Shown here piece by piece: positions 22,414-30,237 of a stretch of DNA of 35,848 nt; within the stretch, counting starts at the first letter, position 1, and every line of letters begins with the position of its first letter. The position numbers were made by a program, and so were the translations under genes. The DNA is taken from the NCBI GenBank assembly GCA_043802925.1, contig JAZDKP010000109.1, forward strand, positions 1 to 35,848, written 5' to 3'. This DNA is from JAZDKP01 sp043802925 (lineage in GTDB: Bacteria > Fibrobacterota > OXYB2-FULL-49-7 > JAEUSG01). The notes beneath the pieces were generated by a model. The model was not told the origin of the DNA, ran no database searches, and worked only from the letters and a program-made list of their open reading frames with translations.

Positions 22414-23826
22414 TTAAAAGTAGTACACCACGCCGGACTTGAGCGCCGGAATGGGCAGCACATCGAGTTCCATGAGCAGGCGCGCGGCGCCGCCGACGGA
22501 GGTCGCAAAGCTCAGGATGGGAATGGGCACGCCGCCGTATTCCTCCAGTCCCACGCTTCTGGACAGCCAGTTCTTTTTGTCCTGCTCGTAAAAATCGAGG
22601 AGGAAGGCGCCGATCGTCATTTTAGCGCGGCCGATTGCGGCGTTCATGACCAGAAAATGGTTGACGTTAAAGCCGAGGTTCATGTCCACCACGCCTTCCT
22701 CGTTCTTGTGATACCCGGAAATGGCCCCGCCGTGGATGTATGTGTAGGAAAAGACCAGGTGGTTACGGATGGCCTCGAACGAAAGGGACTGCCCGGACGG
22801 GATGTTGAACTCCATGGGCCGCTGCGTAGCCAGCACGAAGCTGTCGGTCTCGGAAGCGGCGAGCCGGTTGCTGAGCCGTTGGAAATCGTCCAGCTGCTGC
22901 ATGGGGGTTTTACCCTCCCCGTCGGGGATGAGCGCTTTGCTGTCCACACCAAAACTTTTGGGCGCGGGATTCACAAAGAAGGGGGTGGTCCACTTCATGG
23001 TGAAATGGCCGTCGAGCTGGGTGGTTACGCCAAAGCGGGAAGTGTAGCTGAGGCGCCACCATTTGACGCCAAAGGCCGGGGACCAGGCACTGCCCTTGAA
23101 GTTACCCGAAATTTTCCCGTATACGTCTTCCTCGGAATAATTAATGGGGATATCCATGGTCTTGGAAGCCGATGGCATGCTTACGCCGATGTTCCCGAGG
23201 ATGTTGGTGCTGACCGTGCCGTTGGCCGTGGCTTCGAACAGGTGCTTGTGAAGGTTGATGGCCACAACCACGTCTTTATGGGGTTTAAAGGCATAGCCGA
23301 AGGTCTGTGTGCGCCAGCCCATCTGGTACTGGATGGGCAGGTTGATGCCTCCGAGCAGGTTGATGTGAATGCTGTCCTGAAGCGTGGCAAGGTCGGAAGT
23401 GTCACCCTGAAACTGGGTGGTGTCCATATTGATGCTGCTGCCCAGGTTCAGGCCGAAGTCGAAGTTGACGTTTTCGGTCTGGGAGTAGGAGAGCACGCCG
23501 CGGAGCATGGGAACGTTGACGCGGAAGGAGTAGTTGAGGCGCTGGCGCGCGCCGATAAGCGGGGTGAACTTTTTATTGGAACTGTCAAGTTTGCTGCCCA
23601 AGTCGTACTTGTTGGTGGTGAGGTCGAGGGGGATGTTGAACGAGAGGTAGCCCTCAGGGTTGTCGAACGACACATTGGTGGGATACCGGAGCAGGTCGTA
23701 CGACACACCGCCGTTCAGCACCGCCTGCGTCTGTTTGGAATCGAGGCTGTAGTTCAGGTCCTGCGCCGGAACCGGGCCCGCGAAAAGGGCGAGCGCTGCG
23801 AGGACAAACGCCATGCCTTTTATCAT
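22414..23826 (-). CDS. Outer-membrane beta-barrel protein (470 aa)
   Basis: The signal peptide is MIKGMAFVLAALALFAGPVPAQ. The mature protein consists of many alternating strands (YLSFNIPLDL, QRLNYSFRVNVPML, VVVAINLHKHLFEATANG, HLVFSYTYIHGGAISGY) and ends SGVVYYF, a C-terminal Phe typical of BAM substrates. The last 130 residues, including VDMNLGFNVNHFLVMNAAIGRAKMTIG, recall PorV/UPF0164-like barrels, but I cannot fix the family. ATG 23826 is preceded by AGGGAG 7 nt upstream; an open frame continues to 23874 but reaches the -10 box and is rejected. It is the first gene after the strong promoter at 23882-23910, followed by the giant exported protein 29 nt later. Confidence 0.8.
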   Translation of the reverse strand: MIKGMAFVLAALALFAGPVPAQDLNYSLDSKQTQAVLNGGVSYDLLRYPTNVSFDNPEGYLSFNIPLDLTTNKYDLGSKLDSSNKKFTPLIGARQRLNYSFRVNVPMLRGVLSYSQTENVNFDFGLNLGSSINMDTTQFQGDTSDLATLQDSIHINLLGGINLPIQYQMGWRTQTFGYAFKPHKDVVVAINLHKHLFEATANGTVSTNILGNIGVSMPSASKTMDIPINYSEEDVYGKISGNFKGSAWSPAFGVKWWRLSYTSRFGVTTQLDGHFTMKWTTPFFVNPAPKSFGVDSKALIPDGEGKTPMQQLDDFQRLSNRLAASETDSFVLATQRPMEFNIPSGQSLSFEAIRNHLVFSYTYIHGGAISGYHKNEEGVVDMNLGFNVNHFLVMNAAIGRAKMTIGAFLLDFYEQDKKNWLSRSVGLEEYGGVPIPILSFATSVGGAARLLMELDVLPIPALKSGVVYYF

Positions 23827-23881
23827 AAGATTCTCCCTGTATGATTTGGTTATGGGAATCCCTTGTAGAATCACAATGATT

Positions 23882-23910
23882 ATTATACTTTCATCACGAA
23901 TTTAAGTCAA
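23882..23910 (-). promoter_or_regulatory. Consensus sigma70 promoter of the surface-protein operon
   Basis: Minus strand: TTGACT (23905-23910), 17-nt spacer, TATAAT (23882-23887, perfect). Predicted start near 23875, giving a leader of about 49 nt to ATG 23826. It lies in an AT-rich gap between the metallopeptidase gene and the barrel gene and should drive 22414-23826, 17672-22384 and 15919-17649. Confidence 0.8.
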
Positions 23911-23993
23911 GGGGTTTTAGGGGGTTATCCGTAAATGTGATTGCGCTCACACATGAAAAAAGACAGATTCTCCAAACCGGATGCCTTCGCTTT

Positions 23994-26855
23994 TTAGAAC
24001 CCGGCGCCGCTGTTCACGGTATACCCCCAACGGTCGCTTTCGGGTTGAAGCGGATCGTAATAGACACACAAACCGATCTGCATGGCCAGTTTGCCCATAA
24101 ACCAGATGCGCTGCCGCATCTGAAGGCCCGTGGTCCACGCGGTTCGCACCCGTTCGCGCATATCGCTGAAAGGTGTCCCGACCCGATTGTACGCCACCGC
24201 GTCAAGGAAAGGAGCCGCGGTGAACATCTCGAAGTAAAGACCCATCAGGGAAAACCCGATGTCACGCGTGAGCGGGATGCGGTATTCAAAGCTCCCTTTC
24301 AGGAGCCGCGCCATGGCTGGAAAATCCCCGGCCGACCGGCCGCGCGGGACAAATTCGGGAGCCGTGATAAAATCGACATTGGCCCCGGTGAGCAGGTTGA
24401 ACCCCTGTGCCTCAACGTAGAACGTATGGTACGACCGGAGTATTTCCACGCTCTTTTTAAACATGAAGTTGAGGCGCCGGTATTCATAATCACTCCCCAA
24501 GCCGCTGCCGGACCACTGGAACCCGGCCTGAAACGCCGCGGCATCGAGCGGATGGATGGAAAAGCCGGTGAAGTTCCGGGCAGTGCCGTACGAATACCCG
24601 AAGCCCAGGGAACGCTCCTCCGCGCTGTTGGCCGGATAAACGTGCTGGTAATTGAAATCCGGCCAGTAAAAGCTGTCCACCTCGGTGTGCCCGGATCTTT
24701 CAGCGGAAAGGAACACTCCCTGCCCTGTTTCCGCCTTCTGCCCATAATCGATGGGAAAAAAGATGGTCATACCGAAAGAGACCTGTTTTTTCGTATTGCG
24801 CCACTTGACAGGGTTGCCCATGATATCACTCACGGCGGAGTCACGGAAGGCGAAACTGCGCGAAGCCGAAAAGACCAGGTCAGGCCACAGCGTCCGGTTC
24901 ACATAATCGAATTCGAAACCGGGCTCACCGTTCAAGGGATGGTAGAGTCCTGCCACGTCAAAGACATGTTTGTTCACAGGGTCCGCGACAAGGACCTTGA
25001 GCCCCAGTCCCCCAGCGGTCGCGTAGGGGTAGGCCACAAACGGACGCAAATGGGCCAGGGCATTGTAGCCTTCCGGTTTAAAGTCGGGGTCATTGTCCAC
25101 AATCGATGCGGCGAGACGGTCTCGGTCCACTCCCTTCTGCACCTTCCATGGCACGGCCATGTTCCAGACCTCGGGTGTGCGACTGCCTGTCACGCCCACG
25201 CGAAACGCGGAGAGCGCAAAGTTCTCCTCTTCGTCACGCAGCCCGATGACCGTGAGCGAATCCGCGTTATTATCAAAATCGGGCGCAAACGCACCGTAAG
25301 GGTCGGCCGTGATCGTGCGCACCGCACCGTCCGGGTCGCGCACCAACACGTTGAAGGGTCCTGTTTCATTGCTGATATAAGCCAACCGGCCATCCGGGGC
25401 CGCGGCCGGGTAACGGATATCCACACCCGGCGCTTCCGCCTCCACGCGGTACCCCTCGCCGTTGCCTTCCACCGAGGCCGCATAACGCGCACCGGAACGG
25501 CTGATGGCCGAAAACCAGATGCGCCCAATCCCGTACAGGGGCCGGTAGAGCTGGACCACGGAATCGGGCAGCGGTATGGAAGCCGGATTACGGCCCGCCG
25601 TGTCCGCGGTGAAAAGCAACGAAAGCCCCTTTCGGGTCCGCACAAAGGCGATGCGGCCGTCCGGAAGAACGGCCGGCTCCTCCCCTTTCAGGTTCAGGGG
25701 CCGGGTGTTTCCGTCAAGGTCTGAAACAAAGAGTTCGCGAAGCAGCGCGCCGCCCGGGTCCCGGGTCAGCCGGTCATAATACACCGTCTTCCTGTCTTCG
25801 GACAGGGAGAAGAAAGGTCCGGCATCCGGGCCGTCAAGCCGGACAAACCCTTCGCCCGGCGCGTAATAAAAAAGGCTGCGCTCATACACATCGCGCCGCT
25901 CTATTCCGGTAAAGACAAAACCGTGGCCCGCCTTTTTCAGACAATAGACCTGCTCCATGATTCCGTTCACGGCCTCGTTCGCGTCCGTGCCATGGGAGAA
26001 GAGGCGGCCACCCGTGCCCTGGAGCGGGTAGTCGTTCTCCAGTGTATTCCGCCAGTCGCGCATCAGGTCGCGCTCGTCGCGGCCCGTGACCCGGCGGAGC
26101 GCGCCATTCAGCGTGGGCCGGAAAAGCGTGAGCCGCTGGAGGAGTCGGCCTCCCACGTCGCGGCCGTATCGCCAGGCAAGGTAGCGGTAGAACGAATGGC
26201 CCTGCTCGTAAAGCAGCCGCGACTCGATAAAGTCCGCGCCGATGAAACCGTACATCCGTTCGCGGTCGAGTAAGAGAAACTTATTTGACCCGGCCCGAAG
26301 AAGGAATTCCCGGTTCTTGTCCCACTCCTCGGCCTCGAACTGCGCAAGGCCTTCGATGAACCAGGCGGGCAAAAAAGCAAGGTACCATCCTTCACCGTAG
26401 ACACCGATGCTTTTGCGCAGCGCCATGTAGGTCACCTGGTGCGTGAGCTCATGCACCATCACGCGGTCAATCCAGCCAAGCCCCCCGGTTGTGAGCGCGC
26501 TGCCCGGATACGCGAAAAGTTCGATGGTATGCTCCACAGCCGTGGAATAGCCGTTGACCTCGTCGTCGAGGTCTGTGACCACCACGTGGATGACCGGGAG
26601 CCCATGATCGCGCACGTAAAGGTCTTTGCAAAGCTGCGGAAACGCCGCCTCCCCCACGCGCGCCGCGCGCGTGGCCATGGAATCAAGCCCCTCCTGGTAG
26701 ATGAACTCGAAATGGCGCGTAGTGAAGGTCTTGAACGTCACGCCCGGCATGTTCCGGCCGTTGAAAAACGGATGGGACACAGAGAAGAGTAAAAGAAGAA
26801 AGATGAAGAGACGGGCCAACGCCCCCCCCCTAAAGCGAACGGTTAAAACTTCCAC
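23994..26855 (-). CDS. Zinc metallopeptidase - beta-propeller - outer-membrane barrel protein
   Basis: A 953-residue protein. The signal sequence has basic residues (RFRGGALAR), then LFIFLLLLFSVSHPFF. A gluzincin-like peptidase domain (about 38-280) contains VMVHELTH (His135, Glu136, His139) and, 28 residues on, WFIEGLAQFEAE with Glu168 as the third zinc ligand. Residues 300-580 hold TolB-like propeller blades (VSDLDGNTRPLNL, RYPAAAPDGRLAYIS). Residues 650-953 look like a beta barrel and end GAGF. GTG 26855 is chosen because AAGGA sits 7 nt before it; TTG 26819, just after a G9 tract, is an alternative. It may be an outer-membrane-anchored protease or a surface protein with an inactive propeller. 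Catalytic residues are present, so activity is plausible. Confidence 0.8.
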   Translation of the reverse strand: MEVLTVRFRGGALARLFIFLLLLFSVSHPFFNGRNMPGVTFKTFTTRHFEFIYQEGLDSMATRAARVGEAAFPQLCKDLYVRDHGLPVIHVVVTDLDDEVNGYSTAVEHTIELFAYPGSALTTGGLGWIDRVMVHELTHQVTYMALRKSIGVYGEGWYLAFLPAWFIEGLAQFEAEEWDKNREFLLRAGSNKFLLLDRERMYGFIGADFIESRLLYEQGHSFYRYLAWRYGRDVGGRLLQRLTLFRPTLNGALRRVTGRDERDLMRDWRNTLENDYPLQGTGGRLFSHGTDANEAVNGIMEQVYCLKKAGHGFVFTGIERRDVYERSLFYYAPGEGFVRLDGPDAGPFFSLSEDRKTVYYDRLTRDPGGALLRELFVSDLDGNTRPLNLKGEEPAVLPDGRIAFVRTRKGLSLLFTADTAGRNPASIPLPDSVVQLYRPLYGIGRIWFSAISRSGARYAASVEGNGEGYRVEAEAPGVDIRYPAAAPDGRLAYISNETGPFNVLVRDPDGAVRTITADPYGAFAPDFDNNADSLTVIGLRDEEENFALSAFRVGVTGSRTPEVWNMAVPWKVQKGVDRDRLAASIVDNDPDFKPEGYNALAHLRPFVAYPYATAGGLGLKVLVADPVNKHVFDVAGLYHPLNGEPGFEFDYVNRTLWPDLVFSASRSFAFRDSAVSDIMGNPVKWRNTKKQVSFGMTIFFPIDYGQKAETGQGVFLSAERSGHTEVDSFYWPDFNYQHVYPANSAEERSLGFGYSYGTARNFTGFSIHPLDAAAFQAGFQWSGSGLGSDYEYRRLNFMFKKSVEILRSYHTFYVEAQGFNLLTGANVDFITAPEFVPRGRSAGDFPAMARLLKGSFEYRIPLTRDIGFSLMGLYFEMFTAAPFLDAVAYNRVGTPFSDMRERVRTAWTTGLQMRQRIWFMGKLAMQIGLCVYYDPLQPESDRWGYTVNSGAGF
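26822..26830. repeat. Nine-base homopolymer (C9 on +, G9 on -) at the 5' end of the metallopeptidase gene
   Basis: Nine consecutive C residues on the plus strand form codons 9-12 (AGG GGG GGG GCG) of the metallopeptidase frame read from GTG 26855. If TTG 26819 is the real start, the tract instead occupies the ribosome-binding region. Either way a length change would alter expression. Confidence 0.8.
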
Positions 26856-26916
26856 TCAGGTTTCCTTAATTACAGAAAAATGTTTTACCCAGCTATAAAA
26901 TAAAACTTTTCGTTAT

Positions 26917-26971
26917 AAAAAAGCCCCCCTCTCTCGTTCCCCGAGCGAAGTCGAGGGGCGAGAGAGGGGGG
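26917..26971 (-). terminator. Rho-independent terminator after the HU gene
   Basis: Minus-strand hairpin with a 13-bp perfect stem (CCCCCCTCTCTCG / CGAGAGAGGGGGG, plus positions 26959-26971 and 26924-26936), a 22-nt loop that can form a smaller inner stem, and an immediate C + T6 tract. It begins about 30 nt after the HU stop codon and should separate HU from the metallopeptidase gene. Confidence 0.75.
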
Positions 26972-26992
26972 GAAAGGGGGGTGAGTTCAAAA
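26968..26992 (-). repeat. 25-nt dispersed repeat, copy 1
   Basis: The minus strand of this segment is identical over 25 nt to plus-strand positions 35687-35711. It consists of TTTTGAACTCA followed by C6, T3 and C5. It adjoins the HU terminator stem and the HU stop codon. Both copies sit next to GC-rich hairpins in non-coding DNA. Confidence 0.6.
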
Positions 26993-27000
26993 CCGAAGTC

Positions 27001-27354
27001 TCAATAAATCGCGGTATCGCCCGAATCCTTTTTTTCGGACGATACGGCTTTGTCAGCAACGCGGTTGCCGGACTTGTCGATGCGATGTTTAAGTTCCATG
27101 CTGAACTTGAAGAGCGGAACGGTGCGTTCGAGCAGGGGGACCACTTCGCCGGTTTTGGGATTGCGGGCAGGGCGGGGCTTGCGCACCTTGGTGAGGAAGG
27201 TGCCGAAACCACGGATTTCGATGGCCTTTTTTTCGGTCAGGGTTTCGGAAATGACGGTGAGGAACTCTTCGACAGCAACCTTCACGTCCGCCTGGGTCAG
27301 GCCCGTGTTTTTTGAGATTTCTCCGATCAGGTCCTGTTTGGTCACATTGGCCAC
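27001..27354 (-). CDS. HU/IHF-family nucleoid DNA-binding protein
   Basis: A 117-residue HU-type protein that bends and packages DNA as a dimer. The N-terminal helices MANVTKQDLIGEISKNTGLTQADVK and the saddle IEIRGFGTFLTKVRK are canonical, and the DNA-intercalating arm is present as RNPKTGEVVPL. The C-terminus (HRIDKSGNRVADKAVSSEKKDSGDTAIY) is about 20 residues longer than classical HU and charged. GTG 27354 is preferred over the in-frame ATG 27372 because a strong GGGAGG lies 6 nt before it, inside the longer frame. It is followed by a strong terminator. The HAD gene lies 115 nt upstream on the same strand. HU and IHF subtypes cannot be separated here. Confidence 0.95.
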   Translation of the reverse strand: MANVTKQDLIGEISKNTGLTQADVKVAVEEFLTVISETLTEKKAIEIRGFGTFLTKVRKPRPARNPKTGEVVPLLERTVPLFKFSMELKHRIDKSGNRVADKAVSSEKKDSGDTAIY

Positions 27355-27468
27355 AGTATTCCTCCCTTGCATTACCTATTAAAAATCCGGAATCTAAAAT
27401 AAAAATGATCTATCGGAGAAGCAAGCCTTTTCTTTGGCTGACAATGGGTTGCCTTGAATTTGGCCCTC

Positions 27469-28140
27469 TTAAAGAGCGCGCATGCAGACATAGCTGTAGA
27501 TGTCCATGGGCGTGTCCGCGGAGAACTCCGGCGCGAGGGCCGAAAGCTTTTCACGCGTGGAGTAGCCCCAGAGCGCCGCGGCACGCGGCATACCGGCCCG
27601 TTTTCCGGCCTCCATGTCCAGTTCCGTGTCCCCCACAACAAGAATGGCTTCCGGAGGAACGCCCCATGTTTGCGCGCAGGCCAAAAACATATCGGGCTCG
27701 GGTTTACCCTCCTTCACCTTTTCAGGGGCCAGGATGGGATCGAAATAGGGGTTGAACTTGAAGCGCTCGGTGAGCTGCAGCACCTGGGGGTGGGGCTTGT
27801 TGCTGGCAATGGCCATGTACATCCCGCGGTCCTGAAGCCGCTGCAGCAGTGGATAAATGCCGGGATAGACAAAAGTCTTGGTCGTGCACTCTTCCTTATA
27901 AAAGAGGCGGTAGAGCTCAAGCGCCTGCTCCTGGTGCTGGTTGTAGTTTTCGCCGAGGATAAGGCGGAGATAGGCGTCCTTGGCGGGCCCAATGGCCGCG
28001 CGCACCGTGTTTTCACCAATGGGGGGCAGCCCGAGCCGCTGGAAAGTCTTTTGCCAACCGCAATAGATACCAGGGAAGGTATCGACCAATGTGCCGTCGA
28101 AATCGAAGATGATGCCCTGAAAGCGACAGACGTTATCCAT
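27469..28140 (-). CDS. HAD-superfamily phosphatase (phosphoglycolate-phosphatase-like)
   Basis: A 223-residue HAD hydrolase with an alpha-helical cap. Motif I is DFDGTLVDT (nucleophile Asp13, acid Asp15), motif II is SNKP (Ser113), motif III Lys is in GKPEPD (Lys146), and motif IV is GDTELD (Asp171, Asp175). The arrangement and length match Gph/PpaX-type phosphatases acting on phosphoglycolate, pyrophosphate or sugar phosphates; the substrate cannot be assigned. It lies 52 nt after kdsA on the same strand, so it could be co-expressed. A role in KDO metabolism is tempting, but KDO-8-P phosphatase (KdsC) is usually shorter and capless, so that assignment is not made. Confidence 0.9.
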   Translation of the reverse strand: MDNVCRFQGIIFDFDGTLVDTFPGIYCGWQKTFQRLGLPPIGENTVRAAIGPAKDAYLRLILGENYNQHQEQALELYRLFYKEECTTKTFVYPGIYPLLQRLQDRGMYMAIASNKPHPQVLQLTERFKFNPYFDPILAPEKVKEGKPEPDMFLACAQTWGVPPEAILVVGDTELDMEAGKRAGMPRAAALWGYSTREKLSALAPEFSADTPMDIYSYVCMRAL

Positions 28141-28192
28141 GAAGCATTAAAAATATTTCATTCAACCAGGGGAATTCCAGTTGAATGTTGCA

Positions 28193-29014
28193 TCAGCGTG
28201 CGGAGGCAGCCCGGTCCACAGCAATAAGCTTCTTCGCCAACGCCTCGAACGCCTTAAGCGGAAGCGTATTCGCGGCATCGGATTTTGCCGCTTTGGGGTT
28301 CGGGTGGATTTCCATGAAAAAACCGTCCACGCCTGCGCCCGCGGCCGCACGCGCCAGCACCGGGATGGCGCTGCTGTCACCGCCCGTAATGCCGTGGCCC
28401 GAAGCAGGCCGCTGGACCGAATGGGTGGCGTCAAAAATGACGGGCACACCCAGGGAGCGCATGAGGGGCAGCCCCTTCATGTCGACCACCAGGTTGTGGT
28501 AGCCAAAGGTGGTGCCGCGTTCGGTGATGAATACTTTTTTATTGCCCCGTGCGTGCATTTTATGGATGATGTTCCCGACTTCGTCCGGGGCCATGAACTG
28601 CCCCTTCTTGACGTTCACGGGCAGCCCGGTATCCGCGGCCGCGTAAAGCAGATCCGTCTGACGGCAAAGGAAGGCGGGAATCTGGAGCACGTCCACGACC
28701 TGGGCCGCCTTTTCCGCCTGGTGCGGCTCGTGGATGTCAGTGAGCACCGGAAGGCCGGTCTTTGCCTTCACCTTTTTCAGGATGGCAAGCCCTTGCACAA
28801 GCCCGGGGCCGCGGAACGAGGAAGCGGAACTGCGGTTGGCCTTGTCGAACGAGGCTTTAAATATTACGGGCGCCTTTATTTTTTTGGAAACGCGGGCCAG
28901 ATGAGACGCGATGGCCAGACAGAGCGCTTCGGACTCGATGACGCAGGGGCCGGCAATGAAAAGCAGCGGCCGGCCGGAACCCAGCGTGATGCGTGATGTA
29001 AGGGAGAGCTTCAT
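28193..29014 (-). CDS. kdsA: 3-deoxy-8-phosphooctulonate synthase KdsA
   Basis: A 273-residue TIM-barrel aldolase that condenses PEP with arabinose-5-phosphate to KDO-8-phosphate for the LPS inner core. Family blocks: FIAGPCVIES, FKASFDKANRSS, GLPVLTDIHEP, LQIPAFLCRQTDLL, VNVKKGQFM, ERGTTFGY and FDATHSVQRP. The Cys in AGPCVIES (residue 24) marks the metal-dependent class; metal-independent enzymes such as that of E. coli have Asn there. ATG 29014 gives the family N-terminus; GTG 29032 is in frame but less likely. No SD is visible, and the 14 nt before the ATG are identical to a stretch before the hydrolase gene at 30197. Confidence 0.95.
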   Translation of the reverse strand: MKLSLTSRITLGSGRPLLFIAGPCVIESEALCLAIASHLARVSKKIKAPVIFKASFDKANRSSASSFRGPGLVQGLAILKKVKAKTGLPVLTDIHEPHQAEKAAQVVDVLQIPAFLCRQTDLLYAAADTGLPVNVKKGQFMAPDEVGNIIHKMHARGNKKVFITERGTTFGYHNLVVDMKGLPLMRSLGVPVIFDATHSVQRPASGHGITGGDSSAIPVLARAAAGAGVDGFFMEIHPNPKAAKSDAANTLPLKAFEALAKKLIAVDRAASAR

Positions 29015-29057
29015 TGAGGATAAAATAAACACTTATCGGGTGAAAGGGGAAATGGAA

Positions 29058-30197
29058 TCACAGCCATTTTTCGAACCAGTCAAAGGCCTCCTTCTGCATG
29101 GCCGCGTTCAACACGTGGGCGCCGGGGTAAAGCGAAAACCGGTACGCATTGGGCGCGTTGGCAAGCCGGTATGTTTCCCGGGCCATTGTTGAAGCGCGTT
29201 TCACTTCGCTGAGTGTGAAGAGCGGATCGCGGTCGCACTGCTGGACCAGCGTGGGCCTGGGCGCGCGCAGCGTCAGAATCTCGGAAAAGTCCAGCTCGCG
29301 CGGCAGCAGCGGGACAAAGGTCATCCAGGTGTGCGTCCAGGCCTTGTTGAGCATAAAATCGCGCCACGTGGTGAAGAAGCCCGCGCAGAAACAGCAGCGG
29401 ATGCGGTCGTCCAGGCCGGCCAGGAAGACCGTGCGCAAGCCGCCGCCCGAAAGCCCGCCGCAGGCCACGCGCTTTGGATCCACGTCGCGCCGGCCGCAGA
29501 GAACCGACAGCGCGGCCTGGTCGTCACGCAGGAACAGGCCCGGCCAGGTGGTCCCGGCGCTGAAAAGCGACTTGGCCATGAGGTTTTCGTGGCCAGCGGC
29601 CCAGGCGTTATATGCGAGGATGTCTTCCGGCTTTTCGTCAACGCCGGGGTCGATGCCCGCGTTCCTGACTTCCGGCAGCAAATCCTTCAACAACACCCGC
29701 CGGCTGGCGAATGCGAACGTATCGTGCACCAGCACCGCGTACCCGCGCCTGGCCGCTTCGTTGGCCCAGGCCAATCCGCCGTAGCCGTTTTTGCGGTGTT
29801 TGCGCACGAGCGGGTGGACGGGTCCGCTGATGTCGGCAATCTTTCGCCAGCCGAAATACTTATTACCGCCATGGTCATGCAGCGCCAGCACAGCCGGCAG
29901 CCGCTGGCCCTTTCCAGCAGAAAGCGGTTTCAGAAAGACCGCGTCCGTGGGCGGGCCCCACGGGAGCTGCCATTGTAATTTTTCCCACGCCAGGCCGTCG
30001 TATTCACCCCGTGCAACCACGCGGCACCGGGGAACCGGCAACGGCGGGGGCGCGAGCAATTCCAGAACACGGGCACGGGACTGCTTCCGCCACGCAGCAA
30101 CGCTTTTGAATTGCCCGGACCGCAGCGAAAGCGCACCGGTTTTTTTCCCCAGCAATCTGTCCGCGAAAGTCCCATAGGCGCCAATTTGGTTGAGCAT
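29058..30197 (-). CDS. Alpha/beta hydrolase (acetyl-xylan-esterase/dienelactone-hydrolase-like)
   Basis: A 379-residue protein with no signal peptide, so probably cytoplasmic. The hydrolase core is VLALHDHGGNKY (oxyanion region, about 104-114), nucleophile elbow GLSGGG (Ser250), a likely acid in CDRDPLF (Asp322 or Asp324) and His361 in YPGAHVL. Length and the long N-terminal extension resemble the Abhydrolase_7/acetyl-xylan-esterase-like group. The catalytic triad is complete. It is divergent from the secreted 1028-residue protein at 30238, which looks polysaccharide-related, so a role in de-esterifying imported sugars is an inference from context. It lies 43 nt before kdsA and may share its transcript. 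Confidence 0.8.
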   Translation of the reverse strand: MLNQIGAYGTFADRLLGKKTGALSLRSGQFKSVAAWRKQSRARVLELLAPPPLPVPRCRVVARGEYDGLAWEKLQWQLPWGPPTDAVFLKPLSAGKGQRLPAVLALHDHGGNKYFGWRKIADISGPVHPLVRKHRKNGYGGLAWANEAARRGYAVLVHDTFAFASRRVLLKDLLPEVRNAGIDPGVDEKPEDILAYNAWAAGHENLMAKSLFSAGTTWPGLFLRDDQAALSVLCGRRDVDPKRVACGGLSGGGLRTVFLAGLDDRIRCCFCAGFFTTWRDFMLNKAWTHTWMTFVPLLPRELDFSEILTLRAPRPTLVQQCDRDPLFTLSEVKRASTMARETYRLANAPNAYRFSLYPGAHVLNAAMQKEAFDWFEKWL

Positions 30198-30212
30198 AGT
30201 GAGGATAAAATA

Positions 30213-30218
30213 ATTATA
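30213..30218 (-). promoter_or_regulatory. Possible -10 box (TATAAT) for the hydrolase-kdsA unit
   Basis: Minus-strand TATAAT lies 15 nt before ATG 30197 in the AT-rich divergent gap; the -35 region is poor. If used, the leader would be only about 9 nt. Confidence 0.35.
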
Positions 30219-30237
30219 TTAAGAAAAAGGGGGGGAT

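Noticed and set aside
23937..25724. Long plus-strand open frame (595 codons) opposite the metallopeptidase gene
   Set aside because: Translation is Arg/His-rich without motifs, and the minus strand encodes a coherent protease/propeller/barrel protein.
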